Below, piece by piece: positions 1 to 12,222 of a stretch of 64,000 nucleotides of DNA. The notes below the pieces were generated by a model. It saw only the letters and a program-made list of their open reading frames with translations. It was not told where the DNA came from and ran no database searches. Position numbers and translations under genes: made by a program. Positions within the stretch are counted from its first letter, which is position 1. The number at the start of each line of letters is the position of its first letter. Source of the stretch: Mesodorylaimus sp. YZB2_4 (lineage: Eukaryota; Nematoda; Enoplea; Dorylaimida; Dorylaimidae); NCBI GenBank assembly GCA_030248295.1, contig JASANH010000838.1, positions 310,001 to 374,000 on the forward strand, in the 5' to 3' direction.

Positions 1-3000
1 AGAAGTACAGTGAATCAAACCTCTGACTTCCAGATAAATGCCACGCTATGAACTGCGCCTGGAACGAGTATTGTCAAGCGAGCTGGTACAAGAGCGCCAC
101 TTGTGAATTCACGACTTCCTTTGTTTGTCTGTGCGATCCTGATATCGGATGTGGTAAGACGTTCCTTGTGTCCTGATTGGCACTACCTAAAACACTTATC
201 AACTCAGATGAGCCGACGGGAGCCCCACCGAAACCTGCAGTCACGACCAACAAGCGTAAGCGACTTGTTTTTAGTTCTCTATACAGTATCAGAAGACGTA
301 AGTGAGTTCTGAACTTTTCCAGCCATAGCGATCGAAGAAAAATGCGTATACAAAAGTAAGTGCCTGATGGATGGTCACGACACTGACTTTGGGTAATCTC
401 ACAAGCTGCTTCATTCTATAGACGTTGTGGATTCTGTTGTGACTGGTGGGTGCGGAAACAACGACAACGTAACCAGAATTCAGTGTTCGGATGGCACGTG
501 CGTCCCATTTGATACCGCCTATATTAATTGCAAGAAAGACTGTGAGATGCCTGCTCGCTAGACCGTGAAGTCGGACTAAAATGCGGTTGGTTTTCAGGCT
601 CAGATGGCATCGATGAGCAGTGCCCTCCTGGATTCGTGCAGTGTGACGGTAGTCTGTGATATGCCTGATGTCTTGTGGCTCAGATTCATAGTTTGTATAT
701 TACAGGTTGCATCTGCAGTTCTCTGGAAGAAGTCCACCGAAATTGCAAGGATTTATCAAGTAATGACCCCTGCTCTTACTGTGAAGACTCAAGCGGTCAT
801 TACTAGTCTTTCAGCTGCCACAAAAATTATTTTATGTACGCCACCAGTACCAGCTAAGAATTGCACGGTTTGCCGCGGTCCTAATTGCAACTGTCCACCA
901 GGATTTTTGGGAGACGGAATCGATTGCGCTGTCGGTAAGTTGAGCTCTTAGTTGGCCTGACGTATGATATGATCTGGAATTTCTCGAATAAGATCAATGC
1001 GACACGACAATGAATTGCGCTTGGAATGAAATCTGTCAAGGATATTGGTATAAGAGTTCAACATGCGAATTTACGACTTCGTTCACTTGCTTGTGCGATC
1101 CTGACATTGGATGCGATACGGGTGAAGAGAAAGTGGCACTAATAAGGAAAGAGAATGATGCGCTTGTTTTTAGATCCTCCGCTGGGGCATCTCACAGGAT
1201 ATGTCAGCAAAAGACGTAAGTGCTTCTTAGCTGATGCGGGGCAGTGCAGAGTGACTTTAGCAGCCACTTGGAAAAGTTTCACATGGCTGCATGGTTGGCT
1301 CAAAAATGATCTGATTATTGAAACTATCTGGTGTGATACAAATTTTTGTACACTGGTCACTTTTTTGCGCAGAATCAGTCTCCACTGCAGTACCGGCGGC
1401 AAAAACACAGCCGCCTTCTAGCACAACTTTGTCGATGTCAACCGCCAGGTCTACAACGACAGGGGCTGCTTCGACTGCTCCACCACCACCACCTCCCAGC
1501 CCGAATAGTCCTCTCGGTCTAATCAGTGGATATGTGAGCAGAAGGCGTGAGTTGACGACAACATGCTTTTAAAATCTATCCGTATAAACACACTTTTTTG
1601 AACAGAGAGCGTAACAACAGTGGGACCCATGACCACCACGGCACCTCCGACATCGAGAGTGACCCCTGTAAGTTACTGTATATTTTGGGTTTCTGTTTAA
1701 AATCTACTTAGCTAGATCTTTCTCATTTTAGTTGCTGACGACTCTGCGAGCAATACCTATCACAACTGGGAGGGCAGCCACGACTGCAGTTCCGCCAGCA
1801 ACTACCCCACCATGCAGAAGTAAGATGGGGCTCTGATCACGAAAGACGGATGCATCACATCTTTTTTCCTCACAGCAATACTGGATGCTATTGTGGTCGG
1901 TGGTTGTGGCAATAACGACAATGTGACACGCATCCAGTGCGGCGATGGCACATGCGTATTGTACGACACGGCCTACATGGATTGCAGGAAAGACTGCTCT
2001 GATGGTATCGATGAGCAGTGCGCACCAGGCTACGTCAAGTGCGATGGTAATAACGAGCGCACTCTTACATTGGTTTAGTCGTTTCTATATTCCAATCTTT
2101 TAAGGATGCACATGCGTTGACCCAGAAGAGGTCAAGTTTTCTTGCTCTGACACTTCTAGTAAGTAGAAACAAGATGAAAACATTGTAAAAAACATTCAGA
2201 TTGACTTCGTTTTAGATATCGTTACTAACTCGTGCAGCAATCCTGCTCCCCCACCACAACGACCACAGACTCCTGCTCCTCCACCTCCAGTAACTGCTGT
2301 CCGACCGACCGCCGTTCCATCCAAGAACTGCACAGTTTGTCACGGACCCGCCTGCCAATGCCCAAGTGGCCAAATCGGAGACGGCATTGACTGCGCAGTT
2401 GGTAAGTCCGAAGAGAAATTAGCGTCTCCATGTGGCATCATGCTGCTGCTTGCCCCTCAGATCAATGCCTAGACATGATCTGCAAATGGAACGAATATTG
2501 TCGAGCCTTCTGGTACAAGACAGCAGATTGTCAGTTTTCGACTAGCTTCACGTGCGTCTGTGACCAATCACTAGGCTGCGGAGGTAAATTTTAAGCAGTC
2601 GACTAATGTCGGTTCATTTTCGTCGAATTGAACCGTGTTGGATTCTAGCACCGCCAACTGTGCCCGTATTAACTCCTGCTCCAGTTCGGCGAACACGGCC
2701 TACATATCGGCCGCCAAAAGACGATTGCGTGGTGTGTCACGGAGTCAACTGCACATGCCCAGATGGTTTCATCGGCGATGGAATCGACTGTGTTCCTGGT
2801 GAGATAGAGGGGGCAGAATATGAGGAGTGTGTAGCAATGTGCCTGCTTCCAGATCAATGTCACTCGATGAGTTGCGCTTGGAATGAGATCTGCGAAGGTT
2901 ATTGGTACAAGAGCGAGAAATGCGAGTTCAGGACATCGTTTCGATGCGTATGCGATCAGAGTATCGGATGTGGAAAAAGTATGTACAATATCTCTGATTC

Positions 3001-4568
3001 TTTTCGATTCCGTTAGCGAACGCTAGCGTTCTACGCAATCTGTTTTAGCTTCGCAACCACCCGAAGCCGAACCAGTTGTGTGCAAGCATGATGAGTTCTT
3101 GTGCCACACTGGGCATCGGAAATGCATACCATGCGCTTGGGTGGAAGATGCAGTGAAAGACTGTGATAACGGGGAGGACGAGGTGTTTGGATCGGGTGTG
3201 CAGTCGGGATGCATTATACCTCCGCCAGAACCAGTGCCACAATATGCGGCTAGTGGATTGGTTACTCATAAACCGACTCCTGCACCAGCAGGTACAGTAA
3301 GACCCGTATCGAGTTCATATTGAAGTCAGCTGTACACCGTACCAATCTTCTCGTTTCCAGCCCTCACAACACGCTCTTCATGCGGCACAACATACTTCAT
3401 GTGCCCTTCAAACAGCCAATGCATCCCTTGCGCGTGGGTTAACGATGGAATTGGTGACTGTCCATCCAAAGAAGACGAATCGCCAGCAGCCGTATCCAGT
3501 TGCGCTGGCGTCACACCTCCCCCAGTCGCCGCCCATACTCCTGGTCCCGGTAACGTTAACGATAAGATAGCTTACTTCTTGCAGTTAAACCATGCAGAGA
3601 AGTTCGGTTTAGATCCATGCAAAAGCACTCAAGTGAAATGCCCAGCTCGCTCGAGTTGTGTGCCAAACCATGACGGCACTTACTACTGCGTCTGCGATTC
3701 CAACTATTATCAATCTGATGGGCAGTGTGTCTTGCGTAAGTGCGCAATTGTGATCCTCGCTCCTCGATATTTAAGTTTTTCCTCTTCAGATCCGTGCTTT
3801 GATAGTAGCAAACCACCTCCGTGTGACCCCCACGCCTGGTGTGATGCCGGCAATGCGACCATTCTTTCTTCATTCTATAAGTGCCATTGTATGTTGCCGT
3901 ACACGGGTAATGGCAAGACGTGCCAGATGAGCAGTAATCCAGTACCAGCTTGTGGTGAGAACCAGTTCCAATGTCCGAGTGACGGAACTTGTGTGCCGGT
4001 GGCTTGGGTCATGGATCACATAAGGTAACATGGACGCTATGGTTGAACCACCAAATGCATCTTTACGAAAAAACGCTGGCATTGCTTCGTGTAAGTATAA
4101 TTATTATGAGCAAATGCATCTTTTTTAAGGGACTGTCCAAATGGCGATGACGAGCAGCCAGCACTTGTAGATGAATGCAAATTACACAAGGCCCTTTGCG
4201 ATTCGAGGGCGCTTTGCACAAACATTCCCGATGGAGGGTATAACTGCAGTTGCCAGTCACCGTAAGCCTGATATTCTGAATTTCCAGTGACCCCTCCTCC
4301 CTTGTGACGTTCCTTCACTGTTATAATGTAGATTCTATGGGAACGGCTTCACTTGTTGGCTGCCCGTCGACTCTCAGCAGCGACTGTACGATGATGGGGT
4401 TCCCATCAATGCACCTGGTAGGAACAATGTGAGTACGCTTCGGTGATCAACTCGCATAATTTCTAATTGCTAGACTTGCACCTTCTGCAATACGATGACA
4501 CACGTCCGAAGCGTCGTCGCCGTAAGGCTGATAATAAGCCCGTCATTCACCAAGATAAGACAGTGTGA
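1..4568 (+). CDS. Modular cysteine-rich extracellular protein, 3' part (5' end outside window)
   Basis: Multi-exon gene; the first visible exon is 34-153 and the stop is TGA at 4566-4568. Four copies of a Cys module with the core WNE-x-C, WYK, C-x-F-x-TSF, C-x-CD lie at about 34-153, 993-1111, 2461-2583 and 2853-2979. Three short modules ending GDGIDC lie at about 865-934, 2326-2401 and 2716-2799. Two LDLRA-like modules starting with GNNDN lie at 442-648 and 1893-2046. Thr/Pro-rich linkers separate them. Towards the C-terminus come LDL-receptor A repeats (about 3078-3196, 3372-3490, 3951-4024 plus 4130-4165) and EGF-like repeats (about 3615-3734, 3789-3925, 4165-4417). The last exon, 4474-4568, encodes a basic tail with RRRR. 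I placed its donor at 4417/4418 because that phase gives a charged, open tail. No membrane helix is seen in the visible part, so a secreted or matrix protein is inferred. LDLRA and EGF calls are firm; I do not recognise the WNE module. Confidence 0.8.
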
Positions 4569-4822
4569 CACAAGTATCCGAAAGTATGGGATGTTGCGGA
4601 ATCTGCGGTTGTTGTAATATACCAACAATACAGGTAGAAAATGTCGGGCGAGTTTGATGCACGTTCTGAGCCTAGAGTTACTGAGCAGTATAGCCTTATT
4701 GGTATGCTACACGTTGATGTACTAGCTGGTAAAAATCAATATTTTTGCGGAGTCGAATGTTATCTGTGTCTGTGGTCACTACTCACATCAGTCATACGAC
4801 ATGTGTTCAATGCCAGGTTTGT

Positions 4823-5004
4823 CTAACAATCACGAACATACTTTTCCCAAAGTTTATTGAAATCTTTAGATTTTGCTGCTCTGTTCTCAATTTCGACACC
4901 ATCATAAATGCAAAATACACCATTCGGAATGAAGGCAACGGCGAGAATAGGCAAGCACAAAATGAAAGCAACAAGTGTAGGACCCCATGGCCAATGGTGC
5001 AAAA
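4823..5004 (-). CDS. Possible last exon of the two-helix membrane protein, or a separate small exon
   Basis: After a good acceptor (TTTCTAG, exon from 5004), one frame reads HWPWGPTLVAF, then a hydrophobic stretch, then a charged tail ending at TAG 4823-4825. An AATAAA on this strand overlaps the region near 4853. The upstream exon has a consensus donor (GTAAGG, just before its stop codon), so joining is plausible. The phases do not match cleanly in the frame I prefer: a donor one frame over (GGTGAGC) would fit, and the alternative frame ends at a TGA. It is left as a low-confidence exon. Confidence 0.35.
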
Positions 5005-5082
5005 CTAGAAACTACATGGACTACGCGTGCAACTAAACATCCGGTATACATTACTGAAAGAAGATACATACATAGCTCACCC

Positions 5083-5535
5083 TTACGACCAAGCCATCTG
5101 TTCATCGAAATGAAAAATGAATTTCCAAATCTTATTGTCAGTGACATTAAGGAAAAATAAGTCTTTCTCCAACTCATTCACTAACTTCTTCACGTTCTTC
5201 TTTTGCAAGATAAGGCAAATTATGAAAAAGAGAATACCGCAACCGAGAAATAAACCACCGGCAATCTGAAATTCCATGCGCTCCTCGACGGACAATACGA
5301 TGATACCGGACAGAATAAGGATCAGACCGACTACAAACAGACCAGCTATGATGACCACCGTTCGGCGACTTGAAGGACCACTGCGGAGCTGAAATGAACA
5401 AAAGTTAAGAATGCTTTTTGAAAAATCTGAAAGGGACGACCGAAATCGTTTCTTTTCCCATTTGTCGGATAAGTACGGAGGACTAGCTAAAAATGAGTCT
5501 GTTCCAGCGTAGGATATGGGTGCTGGCTCTTCCAT
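5083..5535 (-). CDS. Small integral membrane protein with two predicted helices
   Basis: An ATG at 5535 opens a 150-residue frame. It starts with a polar, aromatic N-terminus of about 55 residues. Two hydrophobic segments follow, at about residues 60-80 (VVIIAGLFVVGLILIL) and 92-112 (IAGGLFLGCGILFFIICLIL). A Lys-rich segment and an acidic tail follow. The short loop between the helices suggests a hairpin with both ends on the same face of the membrane. A consensus donor GTAAGG sits just before the in-frame stop, so the real protein may continue into another exon (see 4823-5004). I do not recognise the family. Confidence 0.6.
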   Translation of the reverse strand: MEEPAPISYAGTDSFLASPPYLSDKWEKKRFRSSLSDFSKSILNFCSFQLRSGPSSRRTVVIIAGLFVVGLILILSGIIVLSVEERMEFQIAGGLFLGCGILFFIICLILQKKNVKKLVNELEKDLFFLNVTDNKIWKFIFHFDEQMAWS

Positions 5536-6561
5536 AGCCTATCTACTAAACCCCTATGCTAATCACTAAACCTGAGCCAAATCATAGCAAAACCGACGCA
5601 GGACCAAATATTCAGCTCATAAAATGCTAGGTCAATGGACTGTAAAGGACACCCTATGACGCACAAACAGTTTTGGACCACTTTGGGCAAGCCAAGCCTG
5701 TCCCACCAGGCTCACATGTCGCCCACAGCCTTAGGTTGGGGTGGGGGGGGGGGGGGGGGAGAGAAAGGCAACGGTCAAGCCTGCCTAGGCGGACAAGACG
5801 ACTTCCCAAGATTTTTGGTCTCGCTTTTGGACTCATCTCAATTAATGCATTCGCAGGCTCACCACGCCAACCACAACTAATTATATCATACAGCAGTCGT
5901 TCAGGGATAAAAGCGCTTATTCTTAAAGCATGGTATGTGCCAGAAACCGGAACCTTTACTTCTTCTGTCTGAGTTTCGACAAGACACTGCCCCCCCCAAA
6001 ATATGGCAGCCGGTATGATTCGCACAGTACCAGCGACATTGAGAAAGACTATTTATTGTCAGCCGGCTTTATCTCCATTAGGAGCAAGCCTGTGATACCG
6101 GTTAAGTTACCAGAGGTGCAACATGCAAGGGTAAGCCAATCTCCATGGAATGGGAATGGACAACCACCGCAAGACAAACACAAAATGCGTGCCAGCTTCC
6201 TATTGGCGGTGAGAGGAGTGCAACTCTCACCTCTTCGTGTCAGCGTTACCCCCTACGCCTTGCTTCACAGCACGTGAATCATTTCCTCGCGCCCTGCCCT
6301 CTCTGGCAACTGATCAGCTATTGCCAAAACTACTGTCGTCTTACCGGGTTCTAGGAATGCCCGCCATGGCGTGCTAGCCGTAGTAGGTCGCACTACGTAC
6401 TATAAATATGACGTAAAAACAAGCCTCCTACGACTCTACAGTAGAATCCAGCCTTTGTCCCTGTTTGCTTCACTGCTGTCCATCCCTGATACAACAAAAC
6501 AGCATCCCTCGCCCATGGAGGAGTACTCTTGCCAAGCCATACAGCACCCATACGCACATAC
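5536..6561. other. Intergenic, no gene recognised
   Basis: Open frames here have no recognisable domain and poor codon structure. The stretch holds a 17-base G run at 5743-5759 and otherwise ordinary sequence. Further 3' exons of the minus-strand Ser-rich gene at 6562-7804 could lie here but I could not place them. Confidence 0.4.
5743..5759 (+). repeat. Homopolymeric G tract (17 bases)
   Basis: An uninterrupted G run read directly in the sequence. It is one of eight dG/dC runs of 11 bases or more in the window. Confidence 0.95.
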
Positions 6562-7804
6562 CTCAGTCCCGGACTTCTTCTCCGATGCTTCTTGTCCTTT
6601 CGCACTAGTAGCCGAACTTGTCCCCGCTCCATTCACTGTATGCGCATTACCATCGGGACTTGTGGCCGGCGATGTTCTGGGTGTTGAAATTCTTAATCTC
6701 GGAGTTGAAGACCCGTTATCTGCTCTACGGCCTAACGAACTGCTACTTGATGATGTGCGGATCGTGGGAGCCAGTCCAGTCGCTTGACCGTCGTTCAAAT
6801 ATGGATTAGTTTTATGACTATCCAACTGTAGGGACAAGTTCTGCGTTTGAGCCACGTGTGTCTCGCTCGTTGATACTTTGATCGTTGGCGCGTTGTCGAA
6901 AGTTGAAACATGCACCACTGTGGACGAATCCTGACGCTGGAGTGGAACGGAATCGGGTATTGATTTTTTGTGTTGATTGACTGCGATAGTCTCGCTATCT
7001 TCTCGATTGCTGTTCCCGGGAGCATCGTCACCGATGTATATACTCAATCGATAATCGGCCTTGTCCGTCGTGTCCATTCTCCCCTCCTCGTTCGTGTACG
7101 GCGGTTCGGGTACGTCCCACGAATTCTTGTAACTACCTTGGACTGGTGTTGACTGTTGAAAGGAGGAAATTGATTCTCCAATTGAGTCTTGTATGGATAG
7201 TGACAATGGCACTGACTCACCGATCGAAGTGACCGAGTCAGCGAGTGAGTCACGAGTCGACGATATACTTCCTCTGTCCGCAGAGGCTCTAAAGGACGAG
7301 CCGCTGTCACCGAATGTGGCTCGATATGAAGGATACGAGTCTTCGATGGTTAGCAAATCGATTTCGCTGGAATCAGTAAATTTTTCTTCGCTGGCAATCC
7401 GAGGTACTTTTTTTATTGTCTTAGTTGGGGCCCCTTGGTCGTTCCTAGTCGTCGCGTTTGTTAGATTGGCGTCGACTAATCCAGTCTGCGAATGCCCCTG
7501 GTCGCTGCAACCAGTAGCATCTGCTACGCGACGGGGATTACTTTTCCCATTGCCAGCAGCGGTAGGATGAACGGCGGAATTGAAATCGTGGCCGCCTTGG
7601 CTCTCGTCGACTACAGCAATGGCGACGACTCGTTCCATTGGACTGTATTTCGCCCGACTACGTTGGTATGGAAGACGTGCTTGGCGTTTCATATGTGCGG
7701 GACTGGCTGCCGGGGTGGTGCAAGATGAATAGTGCCTGCGCCGCCTACCTGTGTACACGACTAGGGCTGTCGACAACGCATACAATACATGGCCTCCCCG
7801 ACTA
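6562..7804 (-). CDS. Ser/Asp-rich, largely disordered protein with a short hydrophobic segment near its start
   Basis: A long open frame on the minus strand. A plausible acceptor (TTTTCCATTGCATAG) precedes the exon at about 7804. A good donor (GAG, then GTATGT) ends it at 6562/6561, so the frame beyond 6562 is probably intron. The exon first encodes RGGHVLYALSTALVVYTG followed by RRRR, which resembles a membrane helix plus a basic stop-transfer stretch. About 380 residues rich in Ser, Thr, Asp and Pro follow, with repeated SIGES/DSIGES-like pieces and a poly-Ser run. The order helix, basic patch, disordered tail is the same as in the two paralogues at 9.2-12.0 kb, but sequence similarity is too weak to claim kinship. 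The initiating exon was not found. Confidence 0.5.
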
Positions 7805-9187
7805 TGCAATGGAAAATGTCAGGTTTTTCTGTGTCTCTCTTGGTATTCGCCAGGTGCGCTTGTTTGCTTTCCAAGGCGAACGTAAGACGATGAAATTGGT
7901 CGCAGCGACTGATTCGACGCGAGCTGGAAACCCGAGTCCAACCAAACTAAACAGTAGCCGAGTTGTTTAATTTGATTTTGACGCTTCCCTAAAGCAATGA
8001 AAAATATTATATCTCGCATGATGCTGATGCATCGGGGTCTTTTTTCGCCTTCACGCCCAGCGAATGGATAAGCGAGATGCAGGAAGTCAGGGGCTGTATT
8101 CAACACCCTACATCTGGGGCCGTATAAAAAGCTAAAGGAAATTTCGACTACAAACTCCGCTGAACAATGTACCTCGCGCAATCTGTGGAATAGGATGTGC
8201 AAGTATCAGCAGAAGTCGCACCCAACACATGGCTCAGTCATGGATAGCTGACTAGCCCGTACAACATACAGTCCAGAGGTGCATGCCCACGGCACAGATG
8301 GGTTTGTCCGATAGACACTTGACATTTTCTCTTATTGTTCGTCACTATCAGATGCAGGCCGCTCTTGGCCGCTCCAAGCTGCACTAATGACGAGTCAGCT
8401 GTACCGCTATCGACATTCTAAAAAAGCTAAATTCCATCACGGAAACAAGGCTCGTCTAGGCCTGGCATCAATGCTAAGCTGGCCCCGGTGAAAGAGGGTT
8501 ACATTTGCAAGCGTAGATTGAAACCGGAAGCCGAGCTTTTTAGGCCATTCTCTAAAGTCATTTATTGTAGATCTGGTCGTTTTGGGGAAAGGCAAGTGCC
8601 GCCTTGGTCCCCGTTTACCGCGGTCTTTGTTTTTAATAGAGCCAGTGAATGTGCTTCGACGAACACAAAGTTAGCTGGGAATGAGAAAACATTGATCAAT
8701 ACTCCGCTCGTCCGCTGTTTTAGCGCCTCATTGCTCCTCTTATCAAAGAGAGCGGCACTTTTCCTTCAAAAAAGTTAGAAAGAACGACAAGTTCTCTCGT
8801 TTGCTGGCAGTGCGATAAAGTCAGGGTAATAAGTTGGTCTTTAGTGACTAGGCAAGGTGTTATCCATATGTTACTGCATGGCTCGATTGTTGGCGTCGAC
8901 GCATTCGCAACAATAAAGGAAATAAACGTTTTGAGTGCAACTGCAATCTGACTGAAGTGCTAGTAGGCCTATGGCGCCGGTGTTTGCAAATGTGATAGAG
9001 AAGGCAGATGCCAGAAGACAGGACCAGAACTTTGCCCATTTTTGCACATTTTTACACGTTAGCCGTCAGGAAAAGCAAGCATCCCAAATTGAGCAAGATC
9101 GAACACAACTGAACGCTGGCAGCAAGCTACGTCAGTACCCATAGCATGTGCCATAGCTGAATGTGCACGATCGTTTCATGGTACTGT
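7805..9187. other. Intergenic, nothing recognised
   Basis: No open frame with domain or codon support. Two AATAAA hexamers occur on the plus strand near 8909 and 8918, but no plus-strand gene ending here was found. Confidence 0.4.
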
Positions 9188-10468
9188 TCACGCCGAATTA
9201 CTTCCCGATCCCGATGCGATTGACGGCGGCTGATGCCGAAGATCGTCCATGACATTTCCCAGTTTCGGCGGCTCCTTGTCGGGGACAGACGATTTCTTTG
9301 TCTGTCCTGCATGCTCGAGAGGACCGACTGATTTGTTTGCCGCTCTCGATTCCCCAGCAATGACAGGCTTGGCCATCTTGACAAGCTCTGGCGGCTCGAC
9401 AACCGTCTTAAGGGCGATTGATGGCGTGACTTGTTTGCTTTGCTTTTCTTGGATCGTTGGCTCCGTAGGGCATTTTGCCGCCATTAGGCCATTAGGTGTA
9501 GAAGGAGCCGCGTTGGTCAATTTCGATGGCGTCGAAAGAACGGCCGCAGACTCTGGCGCTTCAACAGCAGTTCGATCAGTGATTTGGGTCTTCTGCGTCC
9601 ATAGGCCTGGCTTTAGGCTGGGCAACCGCTGGTCTGGATCGTTAGATTCATCCCCGCTGCCCATCGTAAAATCACCCCCAGTATAGCTGTTTGAACTAAC
9701 GGCTGGTTGCTCAGCTGGAAGGTCAAACTATTATCGTCAATGGCAAAAATACTTACTGCTGAAACTTTTCTGGTTGAAACTGGAACGAATGAGAGCAACG
9801 TCAGCTTACCTCCCGCAGCCGCCTTGGCTTCTTGCTTTGCTTTTCGTTTTTCTTGCTTTTTGCGTCGTTCCCGTCGAATCCAAAAAACTAACGCCACCGC
9901 TATTATTCCACCGAGAATTAAGATCCCTGTCGCTGCAACCCACGGGATCCAGGTCATCTCACCTGCAAGAAACATTGATAGACTCAATTATTTTATCCAC
10001 GGCATTTTACTAGGCTTCCCAGGTTTCTTTCCCGTGGATCCTTCCACGATTTTTCCATGGCTGGTTACCGTTGTCGACTCCATTGTCACAGCGCGGCCTG
10101 AAATTATCGGAAGTCCATTTCAATATTAGTTATGAGTGAGGGCTAGCTTACCTCCTCTTATGTAATTTGCAACACTCAAATCTTCCTCATTCGGCCAGTG
10201 AGGTGTTTGGCCAAACCAGTTGTGATGGAGGCCGTCAAAATAGGAAGCTTCAGTTTTCTTCTCATCGTTGGCTCGACCGAACTGCGACGGCGCTGACAAA
10301 ACTATTGGTAGCGTGCTAAAATTAAGAAAGCATGATCTTTAAAACCTAGGAGTTCTAAGCCTCACCGAGAGCCAAGAGGGAGATAACCCAGATGATCAGA
10401 ATCATTTCAAACAGGGTACGCAGGAATACCGCCTCACGACCGCTCTCTGCTAGGAACACATCAGTCAT
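9188..10468 (-). CDS. Single-pass membrane protein, WIPWV family, paralogue 1
   Basis: Minus-strand model starting at ATG 10468 or, giving a tighter signal peptide, ATG 10405 (MILIIWVISLLAL). Phase-consistent exons then encode a luminal part of about 80 residues and the exon with EMTWIPWVAATGILILGG, a long hydrophobic helix followed by IRRERRKK and a Lys/Ala tail. The last exon encodes a disordered cytoplasmic tail containing LPSLKPGLW and ending at 9188. An optional micro-exon around 9750-9775 may or may not be included. The adjacent gene at 10.9-12.0 kb has the same exon plan and the same WIPWV, RRER-KK and PGLW signatures, so the two are tandem duplicates. No function is recognised. Other genes in the window with a sperm character make a germline role a possibility only. 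Confidence 0.65.
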
Positions 10469-10564
10469 ATGCAGCTACTCGACAGGAAGCAAAATAATGT
10501 AACCTGCGCGTAGGCATTGCATCCAGCGTGCAAAAATCTACAATAAACATGGGTACCGTACGTA

Positions 10565-10655
10565 CAGTGGGACTTCAGTTCTGTATGTGGGACCTCAGTG
10601 GGACCTCAGTACAGTGGGACCTCAGTGTACGGTGGGACCTCAGTACTGTATGTGC
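10565..10655 (+). repeat. Tandem minisatellite, unit GTGGGACCTCAGT
   Basis: Five imperfect copies of GTGGGACCTCAGT (the first with TT for CC) are separated by short TAC/GTA-rich spacers such as TCTGTAT and ACAGT. Read directly in the sequence, about 140 bases upstream of paralogue 1. Confidence 0.8.
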
Positions 10656-10870
10656 AGATGCAAGCAGGAACTGTGCTAGTGATATAGCGCTACGAGCCTG
10701 TTGAATGGTGCAAGCAAGTTGTCAACTGTGAACGATCATCGGAACTTGAAACGGAACAGCATCTGGGCGCAGGAACAATGATGACTTCGAAAAGGACAAA
10801 GCACGCTAGCAATAATCACTGACTAGTCAATAGGTATATCGTTTCATTGTCGTCCGATGGGAAGCTTCTT

Positions 10871-12008
10871 CTAATTTCTTGGTGCTTGCTGATCCTCCTC
10901 AGACACCGAAACTGAAGACAATGTCTGGTGGTGACGAGGGTCGTTTCGATCAGTTTTTTCCAAGTCCTCACGAACGATTGAGACTTCCATCCTTTTTGCC
11001 GTTTTGCTCGAAGGGCTATCATCGGCTTCGATCATAATTCTACGCCCTTTGTGGGCACTTGGCGATGCACCAGCTCGTCTGACCACGAAAACCGATGCTG
11101 CAGGGACACCTGCATCGACGGTCGAAGAATGCGCGAGAGGAGATGGTGACCCTGCATCCACGATCGTATCGTGGGCCCAAAGGCCTGGCCTGACACTAGG
11201 CCATTGGTTGTCTCGGTACGAGGTCATGTTCGTGCTGTAGTCTTCCCCAACGCTTCGGCCACTCCATGACTCGCACACTATGCTTCGATTGGGACTGGCC
11301 TCTTTGTAGTCCGGAGATATAGGTTTCTCTAAAAACGAGCCGCGCAGAGTGCCGTATTTGCAGTCGCCTTAAAGGCCGCCTTAAGTGGAGTACTTACTTT
11401 GTTCAGCGGGAGTAGCTTTCTTTTTAGTCCGCTTTTCCGGTTTTGCATCTTTCTTGCTCCTTTCTCGCCGAATGCAGATCAAGAGCAGACCCAGGATGAG
11501 CAGGCCGAGGACAACGATGGCAACCGCTATGACCCAGGGAATCCATTCCATGCCACCTCCCCCTGGTGAAACCGACCTGTACCTCCTTACGGTTCATAAA
11601 AGGTCAAGCTTACCAGAAGCTTTGGGTTCCTTCGATGACCCCAGCAAATGACCGGCCTCCCTTCCTTCCTGTGCCTGCACTGCATCATTCGGATCTAAAC
11701 AAACGATGTTTTTTATTTAGGGAATCAAAAATGACTAAATTTTACCCGAGCTCGAGCTTGATGAATTTATCCAATCTCTTCGATGTGAAACAGTCGACTG
11801 CGCAAAGTCAGTGCGGGAGAATTCGGTGAAGTCGGTCGTATTCTCTTTCACCCTCGTTTCGACAAGCCGATTGAAATGCGGAGACATCGGCAGAGCATGG
11901 AATAAGCCTGGAATAAAAAAGTCAGCGGTGCTTATGATCCCTCGGAAAGAGTGACGCTGAGGGCTCACCTTTGATAAGAAAAAACATAAATGGTGGACGG
12001 AGCCGCAT
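10871..12008 (-). CDS. Single-pass membrane protein, WIPWV family, paralogue 2
   Basis: The start ATG at 12008 opens a short signal peptide (MRLRPPFMFFLIKG). Every following junction is phase 1: a luminal exon with Ser-rich and NTTDF glycosylation-like sequence; a small exon; an exon with GMEWIPWVIAVAIVVLGLL, a strong helix, then ICIRRERSKK and a Lys-rich patch; and a final exon from about 11329 encoding a polar tail with WPSVRPGLW and ending at 10871. The helix-start motif, RRER-x-KK patch and PGLW tail motif match the neighbour at 9.2-10.5 kb. It lies head to head with the plus-strand gene at 12223, with about 215 bases between the start codons, so a shared promoter is likely. Confidence 0.7.
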
Positions 12009-12222
12009 CACGACGCTCTAACCCCTCACCCGCCTACGGCGGTCACCAGGTTCAATGTCCAGTACACCTTGCATTTTTGAATGAACTATAGCTTACCCAC
12101 TCGGCACTGTAAAGTCGGCTTCAGGTGCATCGATCAGATCCATCAGTGCGCATCTGTTCGTCTTGGTGGACAGCCGCTTCGTGAGTTGCGTTGTCGTCGA
12201 AACATTGACCGAGGAATTGTAA

